Below are positions 49,001 through 62,135 of a DNA stretch of 64,000 nt, in pieces. The DNA comes from Steromphala cineraria (taxonomy: Eukaryota > Mollusca > Gastropoda > Trochida > Trochidae). The first letter of the stretch is position 1, and each line of letters begins with the position of its first letter. The stretch lies in assembly GCA_916613615.1 (NCBI GenBank), contig OU744725.1, positions 72,324,868 through 72,388,867 on the forward strand, in the 5' to 3' direction. The notes under the pieces were generated by a model. That model did no database searches and had not been told where the DNA came from. It was given only the letters and a program-made list of their open reading frames with translations. The position numbers were made by a program, and so were the translations under genes.

Positions 49001-52000
49001 ACGACAGTCATTTAAATTATGCTTGTGACGTCAGTCTATTGTTCTCCATTTGTAGAATGTAGAGTTACTTGGACATTACCATATACTGAAGAAAAAGGTT
49101 TTAATGTTTCTTATTCATTGAAATAACCTTGCTTAATCAGGATATTTCAATTCAGCGGGATTGAAGTTAATGGAGTCGATAGACATATTTGTGTTTATCT
49201 GTGGACAACTACTATCCATATTGTCATGTAGCATTGTTGAATTTTGGATCCAACGACTGCAAAAGTACAAATTCTAGAACATGTAAGGCCCGGGTACCTG
49301 GCAGGATTCCAACTCCCACCGGCAAAGTCACTTTATACCATTTTCTTATTATCAACAGGTGTGTTGCTGTTGGCGCAGTCCTGACAACATCTATTGGCTG
49401 TGTGATGCTTCTTTCCAATATGTTAAGGGACGCTCCCACAATTCCGTGCGTCAGACACAAAGCACCGGATTTCCTGTCTTTTGCGGCTGCCTTTGGAACC
49501 ATTGCGTTTACATTCGCCGGACATCCGGTATTCCCGACGATACAGGCAGACATGCAAGATGAAGATAAATTTGGAACTGCGGCCTTCTTTGGGTACTCAG
49601 GTAAATCTCGAACTAGTATTGAAAAATGAAAAGAGAACATGTAAGAAATATACAAAAATAAGTGTAATATAGCTGTAAAAGTTTGAATATCAATATAACT
49701 TGATATATTCTGGCATCACCATTCTGATGGATTGCCTAGGAGGATTGAATCATTGCAAAAGAAAAATATGCACTACCTGTTTTATGATTTATGATGTAAA
49801 CAAAAATATGAATTAATCAAAAGTACAATGACAGTTAAGAAGCAAACCTTCTTTCAGTGTTCAGTGCAGGCATTAGAAAGCTGGGTATATTCATGACTAT
49901 CAGATATCGGCTTCGGTAACTCAACAGACTTATAGTTATCGGTCAAATTATCTTAATCTACCCCAAACGACAGCCGTAATGTAATGCTTGCCAAAATCGT
50001 CCCAAACTCTTTGTGTTAAGGATAAGCAATGTTTGCATTTGGACCTCTGCCCCTGAGCTACAAAATGGAAATCACAGCCTGACAACTTCTGAAATTGGTG
50101 CTTTGGAACTGAATAGTTGACAATGGATTCAATAAAAATGCATAACTCACTATTATAGGATATATAAAAGATAGTATCTTCCCTTTTCTAGGTGTATTAA
50201 CAATTTACTTCCCCATCTCGACGGCTGGATACTTTATCTAAGGAGACCTTCTTTCAGACAACATAATGTAGACAGTTAGTTCAGGGTGCAAAAAAATGTA
50301 GAAAAGATTGTTATAATGATAATACTCTCCGCTTCAGTTTCAGTAGTGCAAGTACCTTGTGTTTCAGTTGTATTGGCAATGTACTTCCCCGTATCGACGG
50401 CTGGCTACTTCATCTACGGTAACTTGATAACCGACAACATACTGCAGACAGTCAGTACAGGACCCATGCAGTACATCGTGGAGATTGTCATTACTCTTCA
50501 TCTTATCTGTGCCTTCATCATAGTTCTCAATCCTTTATCACAGGAGGCGGAGGCGCTGCTTCATCTTCCAAAAGGTTTGGTACTGATGTTGAACAATGTA
50601 ATGCTTTTGTTGGATTTTGAGTACTGATGTTGAACATTGTATTGCTTTTGTTGGATTGTTTTAGAACTGATGTTGAACATTGTATTGCTTTGTTGGATTT
50701 TGAGTACTGATGTTGAACAATGTAATGCTTTTGTTGGATTTTGAGTACTGATGTTGAACATTGTATTGCTTTCTTGAATTTTGAGTACTGATGTTGAACA
50801 TTGTATTGCTTGATTGGATTTTGAGTACTGATGTTGAACAATGTAATGCTTTTGTTGGATTTTGAGTACTGATGTTGAACATTGTATTGCTTTGTTGGAT
50901 TTTGAGTACTGATGTTGAACATTGTATTGCTTTGTTGGATTTTGAGTACTGATGTTGAACAATGTAATGCTTTTGTTGGATTTTGAGTACTGATGTTGAA
51001 CATTGTATTGCTTTGTTGGATTTTGAGTACTTATGTTGAACAATGTAATGCTTTTGTTGGATTTTGAGTACTGATGTTGAACATTGTATTGCTTTGTTGG
51101 ATTTTGAGTACTGATGTTGAACAATGTAATGCTTTTGTTGGATTTTGAGTACTGATGTTGAACATTGTTTTGAGTACTGATGTTGATCAATGTAATGCTT
51201 TTGTTGGATTTTGAGTACTGATGTTGAACATTGTATTGCTTTGTTGGATTTTGAGTACTGATGTTGAACAATGTATTGCTTTTGTTGGATTTTGAGTACT
51301 GATGTTGAACAATGTAATGCTTTTGTTGGATTTTGAGTACTGATGTTGAACATTGTATTGCTTTGTTGGATTTTGAGTACTGATGTTGAACAATTTAATG
51401 CTTTTGTTGGATTTTGAGTACTGATGTTGAACATTGTATTGCTTTGTTGGATTTTGAGTACTGATGTTGAACAATGTCTTGCTTTTGTTGGATTTTGAGT
51501 ACTGATGTTTAACAATGTAATGCTTTTGTTGGATTTTGAGTACTGATGTTGAACACTGTATTGCTTTGTTGAATTTTGAGTACTGATGTTGAACATTGTA
51601 TTGCTTTGTTGGATTTTGAGTACTGATGTTGAACATTGTATTGCTTTGTTGGATTTTGAGTACTGATGTTGAACAATGTAATGCTTTTGTTGGATTTTGA
51701 GTACTAATGTTGAACATTGTATTGCTTTGTTGGATTTTGAGTACTGATGTTGAACAATGTATGGCTTTTGTTGGATTTTGAGTACTGATGTTGAACATTG
51801 TATTGCTTAGTTGCTTTTGAAGTATTAATGTTGAACATTGTAAAATTTCGTTGGTTTTTTTGTCACTTGTTATTAATCCTATCAGACCGCAGGATGAAAA
51901 AGTTTTTCGAAGTGACATTTGTAAATAAATTTTGTAATTTTGGTCTACACGTTATGGTCATCCCTCTAAATATTTTATATGATAAATGAGGACCTTGACT

Positions 52001-52714
52001 AATAAAACGCAAATAAACAAGGTTACCTTTTATCTCCCATTCTCTATTCCTTTTGTTGCAGAAATGGGATGGAAGCGAATTGTAGTGAGAACTGGTGTAG
52101 TTGGTGTTATTCTTATCTTGGCTCAGAGTGTGCCTAATGTCGGCGCTATCTTGTCGCTGATTGGTGGATCGTGCAACGCTCTCCTCGTCTTTGTGTGTCC
52201 TCCTCTCTTCTACCTCAAGCTCTCCCAGCTCCACGATATGTAAGTCATGGTCTTCCTCTTTCTGATTTTTCTTGAAAATGATTAGGTAACGCCCACAATG
52301 ATGAAAATGAAGTTCGACACATAGCCCAGATAGGCAATCAAAGGCACCAATGCCTCTCTGTAGCGGGGTGACCAACCAAACCAATCCCTCAAAAGGATTC
52401 ACCAAATACATAAACTAAATGAAATATATAATTGTTGATGTATCTGTGCCTTCTTAAAAGACAAAATGAAGATTTTTATGTATTCGTTTAGCATTATCCT
52501 TGTCTTGCATCTTGCTGTCTGTTTCTCTAAATTTTATTTTTCTTTCAGCGACGTCCCACTGCACATCAAGGTTGCCAACTACGAGATCGTGTTTGTGGGT
52601 TTAGTAGCAGGAGCTGCCTCTACATACTCGGCTATAGCTGGTCTAGCTCAACCCGGGGCGTTCACAGTTCCCTGCTACGTCAATGTTACAGCTTCCTTGT
52701 TCGCGATTGTTTAG
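43015..52714 (+). CDS. AAAP-family amino-acid transporter B, copy 2 (B2); intact
   Basis: Seven exons: 43015-43120, 43861-44029, 47087-47275, 49359-49600, 50368-50574, 52062-52239, 52549-52714. They total 1257 bp, 418 aa, with all GT/AG borders kept. It differs from B1 by very few residues, for example Phe for Tyr in the AAAFGTIAF segment (exon 4), Leu for Val in exon 2, and ETGK for EPGK at the exon 2 end. Family and topology are as for B1. Compared with B1, intron 1 has one decoy 123-bp repeat instead of three, intron 2 has an extra ~310 bp and a ~375-bp foldback element, and the intron 5 minisatellite is about a third shorter. A relic exon at 50192 keeps its AG acceptor here. Confidence 0.9.
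43738..43860 (+). repeat. Single decoy 123-bp repeat before B2 exon 2
   Basis: One partial copy of the exon 2 acceptor and start precedes the real exon at 43861 by 123 bp. Confidence 0.9.
45154..45360. repeat. 81-bp tandem repeat in B2 intron 2
   Basis: AATCCAAATGCATTGAACAC starts at 45154, 45235 and 45316 (81-bp period). Copy 1 has one unit. The period is a multiple of three, giving an artefactual repetitive frame. Confidence 0.9.
45942..46317. mobile_element. Foldback element with three CRE palindromes, only in copy 2
   Basis: Inserted in B2 intron 2; the B1 equivalent near 10907 is uninterrupted. A long hairpin (arms about 45950-46018 and 46040-46106, sharing TACTATGTTTACGACAC) is followed by sequence with TGACGTCA at 46188, 46207 and 46232. 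A second inverted pair TTTATTACC/GGTAATAAA bounds the right part. Exact ends and target duplication are uncertain. Confidence 0.75.
48587..48675. repeat. GGTGA microsatellite insertion in B2 intron 3
   Basis: About nine GGTGA units (48611-48658) inside an ~89-bp block absent from B1. Confidence 0.85.
50192..50285 (+). pseudogene. Relic duplicate of B exon 5 in B2
   Basis: Same hybrid relic as in B1, with both stops, but the acceptor TTTTCTAG is intact here (AG at 50190-50191). Inclusion would truncate the protein. Confidence 0.8.
50575..51850. repeat. 40/41-bp minisatellite filling B2 intron 5
   Basis: Same array, about 1.3 kb and roughly 31 units. Each marker variant duplicated in copy 1 occurs once here (TTGATCAATG near 51183; GTTTAACAATG near 51508). 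Confidence 0.95.
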
Positions 52715-53522
52715 TTAATGGATTTATGGACGCTTGTCTGAAAAAAATTAATGGAGACTTAAGTCTTCAGGAATTTCTTGCAAATACATTTCACTGAATA
52801 AGAGTAAATGTGAACATAGATTTTTGTAATTTGCAAACACCTAATACTGTGGTATTTTTTTGTCACAGGAACAATTTGTTACAGACCTAAAGTAGACGAC
52901 TTATTTTTTTTTAACTTCTTTACACGTTGAACTCCAAAATAAGTTAATCTTTTCTTATAAATATATCGACTTTTCTTTAGCCTAATATGCTGAAAAGGTG
53001 TTCATTTGACATTCCAATGCAATTTGGAGACCTCAAGTTTTACGCATGTCTGCTTTGTGTAATGTCTTGCTTGAAACTTCATGTAGAGGCTCTTACCAAT
53101 CCATAAATCTGGTGACCTCGTGACCTCTAACCCACCCTTAAACCATTATAACGTAAAATGAATACTTTGCTTGTATTGACTATTTGTAAATTAAGCTCAT
53201 ATTAAGTTTTAAAACAGATTTATTTACTTTAACGAAAACACTCATTTCTAATTCTCATTTTCAAAACAAGCAACCTTTCCTCGGTTATTCCTGAAAAGTG
53301 AATTGGTTTGTGCAATTTTGATTGCAAATATACTTCTAAAACTTTTTATAAACTATCAATTACTATCAAGCAAGCACTTCATACATAAAGGTATCGTTCA
53401 ATACATGTAGTTTATCATTCATACAAGATGGATTTATAATGGAATTCTAATAATGAAAGTCTACATAGATTTTTAATAAATGTTTTTTAAAACAGATTGT
53501 TGGATTTTTTCTTATCTTTATT

Positions 53523-54987
53523 GTCCCCCGCCGCGAAGCGGAACGGGGGACTATGAATTCAGCGGCGTCTGTCCGTACATACGTACGTCCGGATTCTTGT
53601 TAACGCGATATCTAATGAACCGTTGGACCAAATGTCTTCAAATTTGGTCACAGCCTACATTGGGGGATTACGCAGACATCAGTCACTTCGGGTGACCTTG
53701 ACTTTATTTTCAAGGTCACCACGGCACTTTGACCGATTTTGAAACTCTTGTTAACGCGATATCTAATGAACGGTTGGACCAAATGTCTTCAGATGTGGTC
53801 ACAGCCTACATTTGGGGATTACGCAGACCTCCAGTCACTTTGGGTGACCTTGACTTTATTTTCAAGGTCACCACGGCACTTTGACCGATTTTGAAACTCT
53901 TGTTAACGCGATATCTAATGAACCGTTGGACCAAATGTCTTTAGATTTGGTCACAGCCTACATTGGGGGATAACACAGACACCAGTCACTTTTGGTGACT
54001 TTGGCTTCATTTTCAAGGTAACCATGGCACTTTGGACGATTTTGAAACTCTTGTTAACGAGATATCTAATGAACCGTTGGACCAAATGTCTTCAAATTTA
54101 GTCACAGTCTACATTGGGGGATTACGCAGACACCAGTCGTGTTGGGTGACCTTGACTTTATTTTAAAGGTCACAACCTCGCTTTGACCGATTTTGAAACT
54201 CTTGTGAAGACGATATCTCATGAACCTTTTCACAAAAAGTCTTCATATTTGGGAGCAACCAACGTTTGGGGATTACACGGACACCAGTCGTGTTGGGTGA
54301 CCTTGACTTTATTTTAAAGGTCACAACCGCGCTTTGACCGATTTTGAAACTCTTGTATAGACGATATCTCATGAACCTTTTCACAAAAAGTCTTCATATT
54401 TGGGAGCAACCTACGTTGGGGGATTACACGGACACCAGTCACTTTTGGTGACCTTGACTTTATCTTCAAGGTCACAACCGCGCTTTGACCGATTTTGAAA
54501 CTCTTGTGAAGACGATATCTCATGAACCTTTTCACAAAAAGTCTTCATATTTGGGAGCAACCTACGTTGGGGGATTACACGGACACCAGTCACTTTTGGT
54601 GACCTTGATCTTAATTTTCAAGGTCACCACTTTAAACACCTTTGAAACATCTTATATCTTATGAACTTTGCACCAAATGTCGTGAACATTTAAATGTGGT
54701 CACATCCTACATTGGGAGGTTACGCAGATACCACTCAGTTTTGGTGACCTTGACCTTAACTTCAAGGTCACCACGGCACTTTGGCCACTTTTGACATTCT
54801 TGTTCAAGCGATATTTTTAGAACTGCTGCACCAAATTTGGTCACAGACACCAGTCAGTTTGAATGACCTTGACTTGATGACCACTCTTGTTAAAGCCATA
54901 TCTCTTGAACCATTGCACTCAATGTCAATCGGAATAATACATTTCTTAATGTGACAATTATTTCAAAATATTTCAACGGCGGGGGAC
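53523..54987. mobile_element. TIR element built of 151-bp repeats, copy 2, expanded
   Basis: Same terminal repeats as in copy 1, but 1465 bp long against 1010 bp, because it has about three more internal ~151-bp units (455 bp). Single copy here. Confidence 0.85.
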
Positions 54988-55241
54988 ATTGCCACGTTAG
55001 TTGCAAACACTTGTTGTATATGAATTTCCCAACAAAGACTCAATATGACGTCAATGGTTTCCAGTGAATTGCAATTCAATTCAATTCAGTGTCCACTATG
55101 CACAAGCTTTATCTTGATCCAGTCGTGAAGGTATATAAAACCGCCGTACATAAATTGAGGAGTCTCGCCAAGGTATTATCTCTTGTACAATCGCCAATGA
55201 CATGTTACTGTGTCAAATTTCTAAGCATTAATATTGTACTG

Positions 55242-55373
55242 CAATACCCCAACAGGGCAGAAATAAGAACAGTAATGAAAACACTCAAGAATGGTAAAGC
55301 AGCAGGACCAGACAATGTACTCTGTGCTTCAACTCTCAAAAAGAGTAATAGTTTATTTCAACCAATGAAAAGC
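55242..55373 (+). mobile_element. LINE ORF2 fragment (RT region), copy 2
   Basis: Counterpart of the copy-1 fragment, single here. Confidence 0.7.
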
Positions 55374-55376
55374 TAA

Positions 55377-56215
55377 GGCTTTATATCTAATTTAGTATCC
55401 CCTGTACGCCTGTAACTACCTGGGCTCATACACCCGACCAGCTTTATGGGTACCTGTACTAACATTGTATCTACTTGACAGAACCACCTCGTACAACCTT
55501 TAACCAACGAGTAAGTGCAAAATCTACCTTTATATTATTGAGTTTACGTGTCCTAATAATACATGACAATAATTTGATCTTCGGAACTATAAGACGTGAG
55601 TGTGAATGTGTCAAATAGAACGACAATATGAGTAGTATATTTGCTATCTCCAGGGTCTACCCGATGCCCCCAACCCACCCGATCCCCAATCTCCCAATCC
55701 ACCCGATCCCCAATCTCCCAATCCACCCGATCCCCCTGCTGTGTTGATAATCCCCCTGATAAACCCAAAGTTTACAACAGGCTTGTTTTCTTTGGGATCC
55801 CCCGACCCCCTTAATAGTCTCGGCTATCTTCGGAATACCTCGGTGATGTTATATTTAGAATACCAGTAATCCCTTTCCATACACGGGCGAGGTTACAGGG
55901 CGAGGGATTGAGGGAGTGGGGGTTAAGATGACAGATATGTGGGTGCTTGCTTGCATTTAAAGGAAAGGAGATGTGGTTGCCTAAGTTATGGAATGAGGAT
56001 TGGAAAGAAGGACGGAGGAAGGGATGAATGATCTGATAGAAAGTTAGAGCAGGGAGAGAGAGAAAGAGGAGAAGACAGAGCTCTATTAAAAGGAACTTGA
56101 GAATTGAATTATGAATTTTGAATGATTGGAAATATCAAATATGAAATTAAAAAAGGGTATTGATGATAAGATTTATATAAGGTTGGAAACCTAAAAGATT
56201 GAAGAATTAAATTGA
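55377..56215. other. Spacer after the repeat block, copy 2
   Basis: Contains the C-rich minisatellite and a purine-rich stretch (AGGGAGAGAGAGAAAGAGGA near 56048). Counterpart of 21523-22387. No gene recognised. Confidence 0.4.
55670..55740. repeat. 24-bp C-rich minisatellite, copy 2
   Basis: Same unit as at 21815, one unit shorter. Confidence 0.85.
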
Positions 56216-56970
56216 AGGAATGAAAAAGACTCACTTAAACAAATTACTGGATATAGAAATATTTCTCTTCAATACGGACCCTTTAAATGTAATCATTGTA
56301 AAACAAAAGTAAAAGGAGAAGGGTTTTTTATTGCTTCCTGGTGTTACAATAAATCACAATGTCAGCTGAGATATAGTGTAAATGAACCAAGTAGGTTCAT
56401 CAAGTAGATCTCCTTGTTAACTATTTTGTGACGTGGCTGTAGACTCAGAATACCTCACGTTAATCAAAATTTCTTTGACAAGCAGAAAAAGGAGTTAAGA
56501 AAGCTTGGAATTGATACTTATATTGAATAGAATCGGTAAGTTTGTTCTCTATTATATTTGTTTAAATACAATTTTTTTTAGTAATTCATACAATTTAATT
56601 TCTGAACATTAAAATCAAGTATGTTTTTATTTTCAACAGATTCGAAAATCAACAATGCACAATTAGAAGTCTGGTTAAGCATATATTATTTTAGAAAAAA
56701 GGTGACGATGTGACAACTTGAAGTCCAGTGTAGAAAATATAAACTCTGGAAACGCAGTCACAAACGTTTCTTGATATCTCTGATAAGAAGTTTGCACATA
56801 AAGACAAGTTGAAACGACAAAAGACTCTTTTCACTGAAGACGATAGATATAAAAAGACATGTAAAAAATTTACAGAAACTTTCCAATTTTCAGGATTACA
56901 GCAACCATCTTATAAAATGGAAATAACTTGGGGTAAAAGATTCAGCTATCAAAATATAGCTGTTGATAAA
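56216..56970 (+). pseudogene. Coding-like relic with Cys-rich segment, copy 2
   Basis: Counterpart of 22388-23142 with both open stretches retained (about 56216-56404 and 56743-56970). One substitution changes Asn to Lys in the second stretch. Confidence 0.3.
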
Positions 56971-57358
56971 TAGAAGAATTATCAAGAGACGTCTTGTTAT
57001 TGTTGATTTTTAAGACCCTGAAAAACTAAGATTGAATTCTCCCTTAAAATATTTGTTCCTGAATAATTTGATACTGAAATTACGAGTCGATAAGTCGTTT
57101 TACTTCCGCATTCCTTCTTAGGTCAAGGTCATCCGTAAGACCCGTTTTGTTCGTCATGTGACCTGTCTCAAATACGGTTACAGCGACTATACGACTCATG
57201 CGCATTGGCAATTGCTCGAGAAACTTATCTTAGGGATAATGATATTATATAGTACATTAGCTAAGTAATTGATACACTAAATTCAGAATTGGAACATTGA
57301 AAAACAGGACCAGATGTAACAAGATTCATTTAACCATATTTCCACACAAATAGTATAA

Positions 57359-57495
57359 GTTGTATGCTTCTCACGAGGGTAATACCGTCTGATGTACCAT
57401 CTTTGTAGAAATGTTGCCTGAGCCGCAAGGCGAGGGCTGACATTTCTGCAAAGATGGTACATCAGACCGTATTACCCGAAGGAGGAGCATACAAC
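57359..57495. mobile_element. Foldback (hairpin) element, copy 2
   Basis: Same hairpin as 23531-23667. Confidence 0.75.
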
Positions 57496-58605
57496 GTATT
57501 TATCTTACCGTCATGACACAGAAAAAATACATCAATTTTAGTTTGACTACCGTTAACGGTTGAGCCATCACAGTATGGACGGCCTTGACCCGTAATGTAA
57601 ACAAAATGGCGTCAGCCAACCCGACTGAAATGTTATGAATCGTGTTACGTAAAACTACTCGCCTTAAAATGCTTAAAAACTTTGTGCTTTTAATTCTATA
57701 GCATGTACAAGTAATTTAATGCGGAATTTGTTTCGAAATAATAATCACGAAAACAGCTAATCGAACTTATGTAAACTCTGCACATTGTGTGCGTCATTTG
57801 GTAGCGTCATCTTAACGTTATGCGACACCTCTTCTCGGAGAGGAGCTGTTGCTATGGCAGCGGGGTACATGGAATTTGTACACCGTGAGAAGTGAGGCTC
57901 GAGGGGTACATAAGATAAAACGATACGATAATCAGCCAATCAAAAACGAGTATTTTACTGTAAGGTAAAATAAGATAACTTGTACTCAAACAGATGACCA
58001 GTAATACCATAAATTCAAGCAACCAATCACTTCTTTATTAGAATAAATCACTTTTAAGGAGACTCTTCAAATCTTAGAATTTATCATCAACATGATACTC
58101 TCTGTTACATTTGAAGCTTCCTCATTCGTACAATTGCTAAACTCCTTGTCAAATAATATAAGTATGTTTAACATAAGGAAATTGAATGATGACCTGTGTT
58201 ATTAAATACTAGCACAATTGTATCCCTCACCAAACAAATGGAACGATATACTTTAGGAATATGAACAATACATAAAAGAACTGAACCTAACTGGATTTTC
58301 CTTTCGCTATGCCTGTCAAAGACATATTTGAACAAATGAATAGATTATGCGGTAACCTTAACGGTTATTAGAAGAGCACAATATATATCCAATATGAATG
58401 AGTGACAATATTTCCAAAGAACGTCATATTGATCTCATGTATTTGACTTCTTATATAGATAAGACAAAGTTTGACAACGGATTTGATGAGATTGACAATC
58501 CTGAAGAAATGTTTGTTCAAACACTTTATTGCTTTTTTTACGATCATGAGTGATCAATACAGTTGAAACAATGAGACTGTGATAGTGCCTTTTGTAGACA
58601 AAGTG

Positions 58606-59070
58606 TGTAGTGCTCCAAATTGTAATTATTGCTCCAAATTGCAATACATGCTTCAAATTGTTATACATGCTCGAAATTCTAATGATTGCTCCAAATTGTA
58701 ATAAAAATTGCTCCAAATTGTAATACCTGTTCAAAATTGTAATAATTGCTTTAAAAAGGTTATACCTGCTCAAAATTGTAATAAAAATTGCTCCAAATTG
58801 TAATATCTTCTCCAAATTGTAATAAAAGCTTCCCCAAACTGTAATACTTGCTACAAATTATAATTATTTCTCCAAAATGGAATACCTTCTCCAAATTGTA
58901 ATAAATGTCATTTTCGAAAAAAGTATTGTCAAGCTTGCTCCAAATTGAAATAGAACTTGTTCCAAATTGTAATAGAACTTGTTCCAACTTGAAATAGAAC
59001 TTGTTCCAATTTGTAATATAACTTGTTCCAACTTGTAATAGAACTTGTTCCAAATTGTAATAAACACCAA
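58606..59070. repeat. CTCCAAATTGTAAT minisatellite, copy 2
   Basis: Shorter version of the array at 24779, with the same starting unit and the same flanks. Confidence 0.85.
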
Positions 59071-59103
59071 GCCATTTCAATTAAGTGATAAAGTTTTTTT
59101 CCT

Positions 59104-59918
59104 CAGAATCATGTTTATTTCAGTATTTAAGGCCTCATGGCCCATGGTACAATTGTATGAGAAAATAAATACATTTGTCACATGACCAAACTTTTACTAA
59201 GAAGATCTTAAGCTGAATATCTTAGAAAGATAAATAGATGTTAAACGAAGTATATTTACATCATGTGTGTTAAGTATTTGTTGCATTGTTAACCTAGCTT
59301 TACAATATTTGTTAATGGACATAAAATATTCATTACGAAGCAAAGAGTATCTATTACATATAAAGAAAACATGGTACTCATTTTCTACAGCATTATGGTC
59401 ACAATGCAAACAGATAGAGTCAATGTCAGACACATTGACATTCTTCTTACGTTGATGATTCACTCTGAAATCGTGAAGAGAAATGCGGAATTTACACATT
59501 GATCTGATCAGTTGTCTGTTATTAAGCTTATTAATGTATGATTCGCATTGAAATACATTCTTTATGCTACAATAATGTGTTAAATATGATGAGGATTCTA
59601 TATTTTGTTTCCAAGATTGCATATACATATCAATTAAACGTCTTCTAAATACAGATATAAACATACTGGCATCACCAACATCTTGCATTATCCATACATA
59701 ACTAAAACCACTTGAAAACAACATTTCACGAACGTGAGAAACCCAATTTATTTTACCATTCTCATCATGTAGCTTAAGCATTTCATATAAATGTATTGGA
59801 ACACGTGAAGAATCCATTCTGAGCATTTTTATCCAATATTTTAAAACTTTAATCTGTGTTTTTATGAATAAACAATATCGTCCCGTTTCCCCAAGAATAG
59901 CCTTATTTGAAGCATATT
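59104..59918 (-). mobile_element. 5'-truncated LINE insertion, minus strand
   Basis: A 209-codon frame (59826-59197) reads WVSHVREMLFSSGFSYVWI, RRLIDMYMQSW, and a Cys/His tail CLHCDHNAVENEYHVFFIC, the usual C-terminal layout of LINE ORF2. Copy 1 shows the empty site near 25480 (TTTTTTCC joined to TATTATTTGTGTC). It inserted after the 34.9-kb duplication and still has a long open frame, so it is young. Confidence 0.85.
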
Positions 59919-60579
59919 ACTTGTGTCATTCTGTTGACACTTTTGAGTCACGATTAGGGTGAGGTATTGTATGATTTGTTTGATTGTATAGGATATAGTT
60001 GTAGATCTACATGTAGGCGAATATGAAGACGTAGACGAAGATGTAAACAAAGACGTAGATGAAGATCTAGTCGAAGATGTTGATGCAAGAGTTTGCCAAT
60101 TTCGACCTAGAAATTGGAAGAAAGAGATGTATTCTTTGTTAATGTTGATGTACATAAGGTTGTTAAGGTAGAAGACAGATTGTTACAGAAACTTAAGTAA
60201 TCACGATATCAATAGCTTATGACGATATACATAGTTTTCATATTACATGAAGTTCTGAATAGTATGATGATTGTATTACACTATAATATTATTTTTCATT
60301 TGTCACTGGGCGGAGAATGGGATAAAATATGAGAATATTCTTGGATGAAGATAATTGTGTATTATGATAATGATGAGGAAGCAAACAAAACAATCACAGT
60401 TAAAATGTTATTACTTGAAACGTATTTGGTTTGCGATCTGGAGACCATATGTCAAGGCTTTCGTGATAAAGATTGTTTCATGTTTATTCATGAATATGTT
60501 GAATGAATTATATTCGTGATATTTATGAATGGCATCAAACATTGCACAATGTGTTTATAATTAAAAACGTCAGAACAAT

Positions 60580-62135
60580 TTAAATTCTTGGAACTATGAT
60601 AAGAGCTAACAAAGATATTAAGGGTATTATTCTCAATAACAAAGAGTACAAAATGGGACAATATGCAGATGATACTCAATTATATTTAGAGGGATCTGAA
60701 AGTAGCCTGAGAGCAGCTCTAGATACATTACATTTATTCTTTAAGATGTCGGGACTTAATATAAACATTGAAAATATTAAAGCTATTTGGATTGGTTCAA
60801 TGATTGGAAGCAGTTTGAAATTGTGCTCAGGCTGTGGTTTAGACTGGCATAATGGTCACCTCAAAACCCTTGGTATTCATCTCAATCCCACTTTGGAAGA
60901 CCTATATGGGTAATCAATACTAGAAAAAGACTAGAAACAATAAACAGACTTCTTGCTGGATGGAAAAAGAGAAAACTAACTATACAAGGGAAAATTACTG
61001 TTCTAAAAACTCTTGCAATATCAACTTTAGTTCAAATTTTTTCTGTATTACCTTCCCCTCCTAAAGAATGTCTTGACCAATTGAATAAAATTATGTATAA
61101 CTTCATATGGGATGGCAAGAAGGATAAAATCAAAAGGACAACTATATGTAGAACACATGAAGAGGGTGGATTAAGAAATATTGATGTCAGTTCCTTTATA
61201 AATGCACTTAAACAATCTTGCCTTAGAAGGTATGTAAAAAAAAAAATCACAATCCAAGCTCATTTCCATTTATTAAAATATTTCTTCTAGGGACACACAT
61301 AGATAGGCATGTATCCATTGATAACCCTTTTTGGAATGAAATATTAGCAATCTGGTTTAAATATTATAAACAATATCATGACGTAGACACATCTCAGGTA
61401 GAAGATATATTAGCTGAACCTTTATGGTTAAATCGTCATCTAAGACATAGCAATTTTCTAATTTAGAGTTAGTTTAACAGAGGTATTCACACAGAAAGAG
61501 ATATTTGGGGTTATAATGAATTTTTGACTTTTAATGAAGTTAAAAACCTATATCGTGTCAGAGAACAATTCTTGAGTACAATAAGATAATATATGGAAAT
61601 ATGGAAAAACACTCTTTTATATAATCAACAGCAGAAACAAAACCTCTCATTAAGCCAAACTCTTAGACTTACTTTCTTAACAAAAAGGATGTAGAAATTT
61701 CTATGATAAATTGATTGCTAATGACACTCCACTAAAAGTGTGTCAAAAATGGAAAAATGAACTTGATTTAAATATTGAATGGAATGAAGTGTTTACAAGA
61801 TATAGAATCTGTACTAAAGATGTAAAACTCTTGGATTTTCAGTATAGATTTATTAACAGAAAAAGAGCAACTAAAAGGGAGTTGTTGAAAATGAATTTAA
61901 TTCAAACTAATATTTGCTCTTTTAGTGAATTTGAACCTGAAAGTCTACAGCATGTTTTCATTGAATGCAAAAAAGTGCATGACTTCTGGAAAAAGGTTGA
62001 ACATTTTATGAACCAACATATAACACATGCTAATATTGCCATTTCAGAGTTAGATATTTTATTTTGCAATAAAGTTCTGCAAAAGAAAAGAGAAACCTCT
62101 ATCTCAATCATTTGTAAAGGAAAAGGTTGATGATA
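60580..62135 (+). mobile_element. LINE ORF2 fragment with RT motif, only in copy 2
   Basis: The frame at 60596-60913 contains QYADDTQLYL (the catalytic YADD box). Later frames give GWKKRKLTIQGKITVLKTLA, YNFIWDGKKDKIKRT, GGLRNIDVSSF and, at 61711-62130, the C-terminal SLQHVFIECKKVHDFWKK segment. At least three frame breaks. The 5' part of the RT and any endonuclease are missing. Confidence 0.85.

Noticed and set aside
53480..54593. Frames within the TIR element (71-73 codons each, both strands)
   Set aside because: They follow the 151-bp repeats, occur on either strand and have no transposase features.
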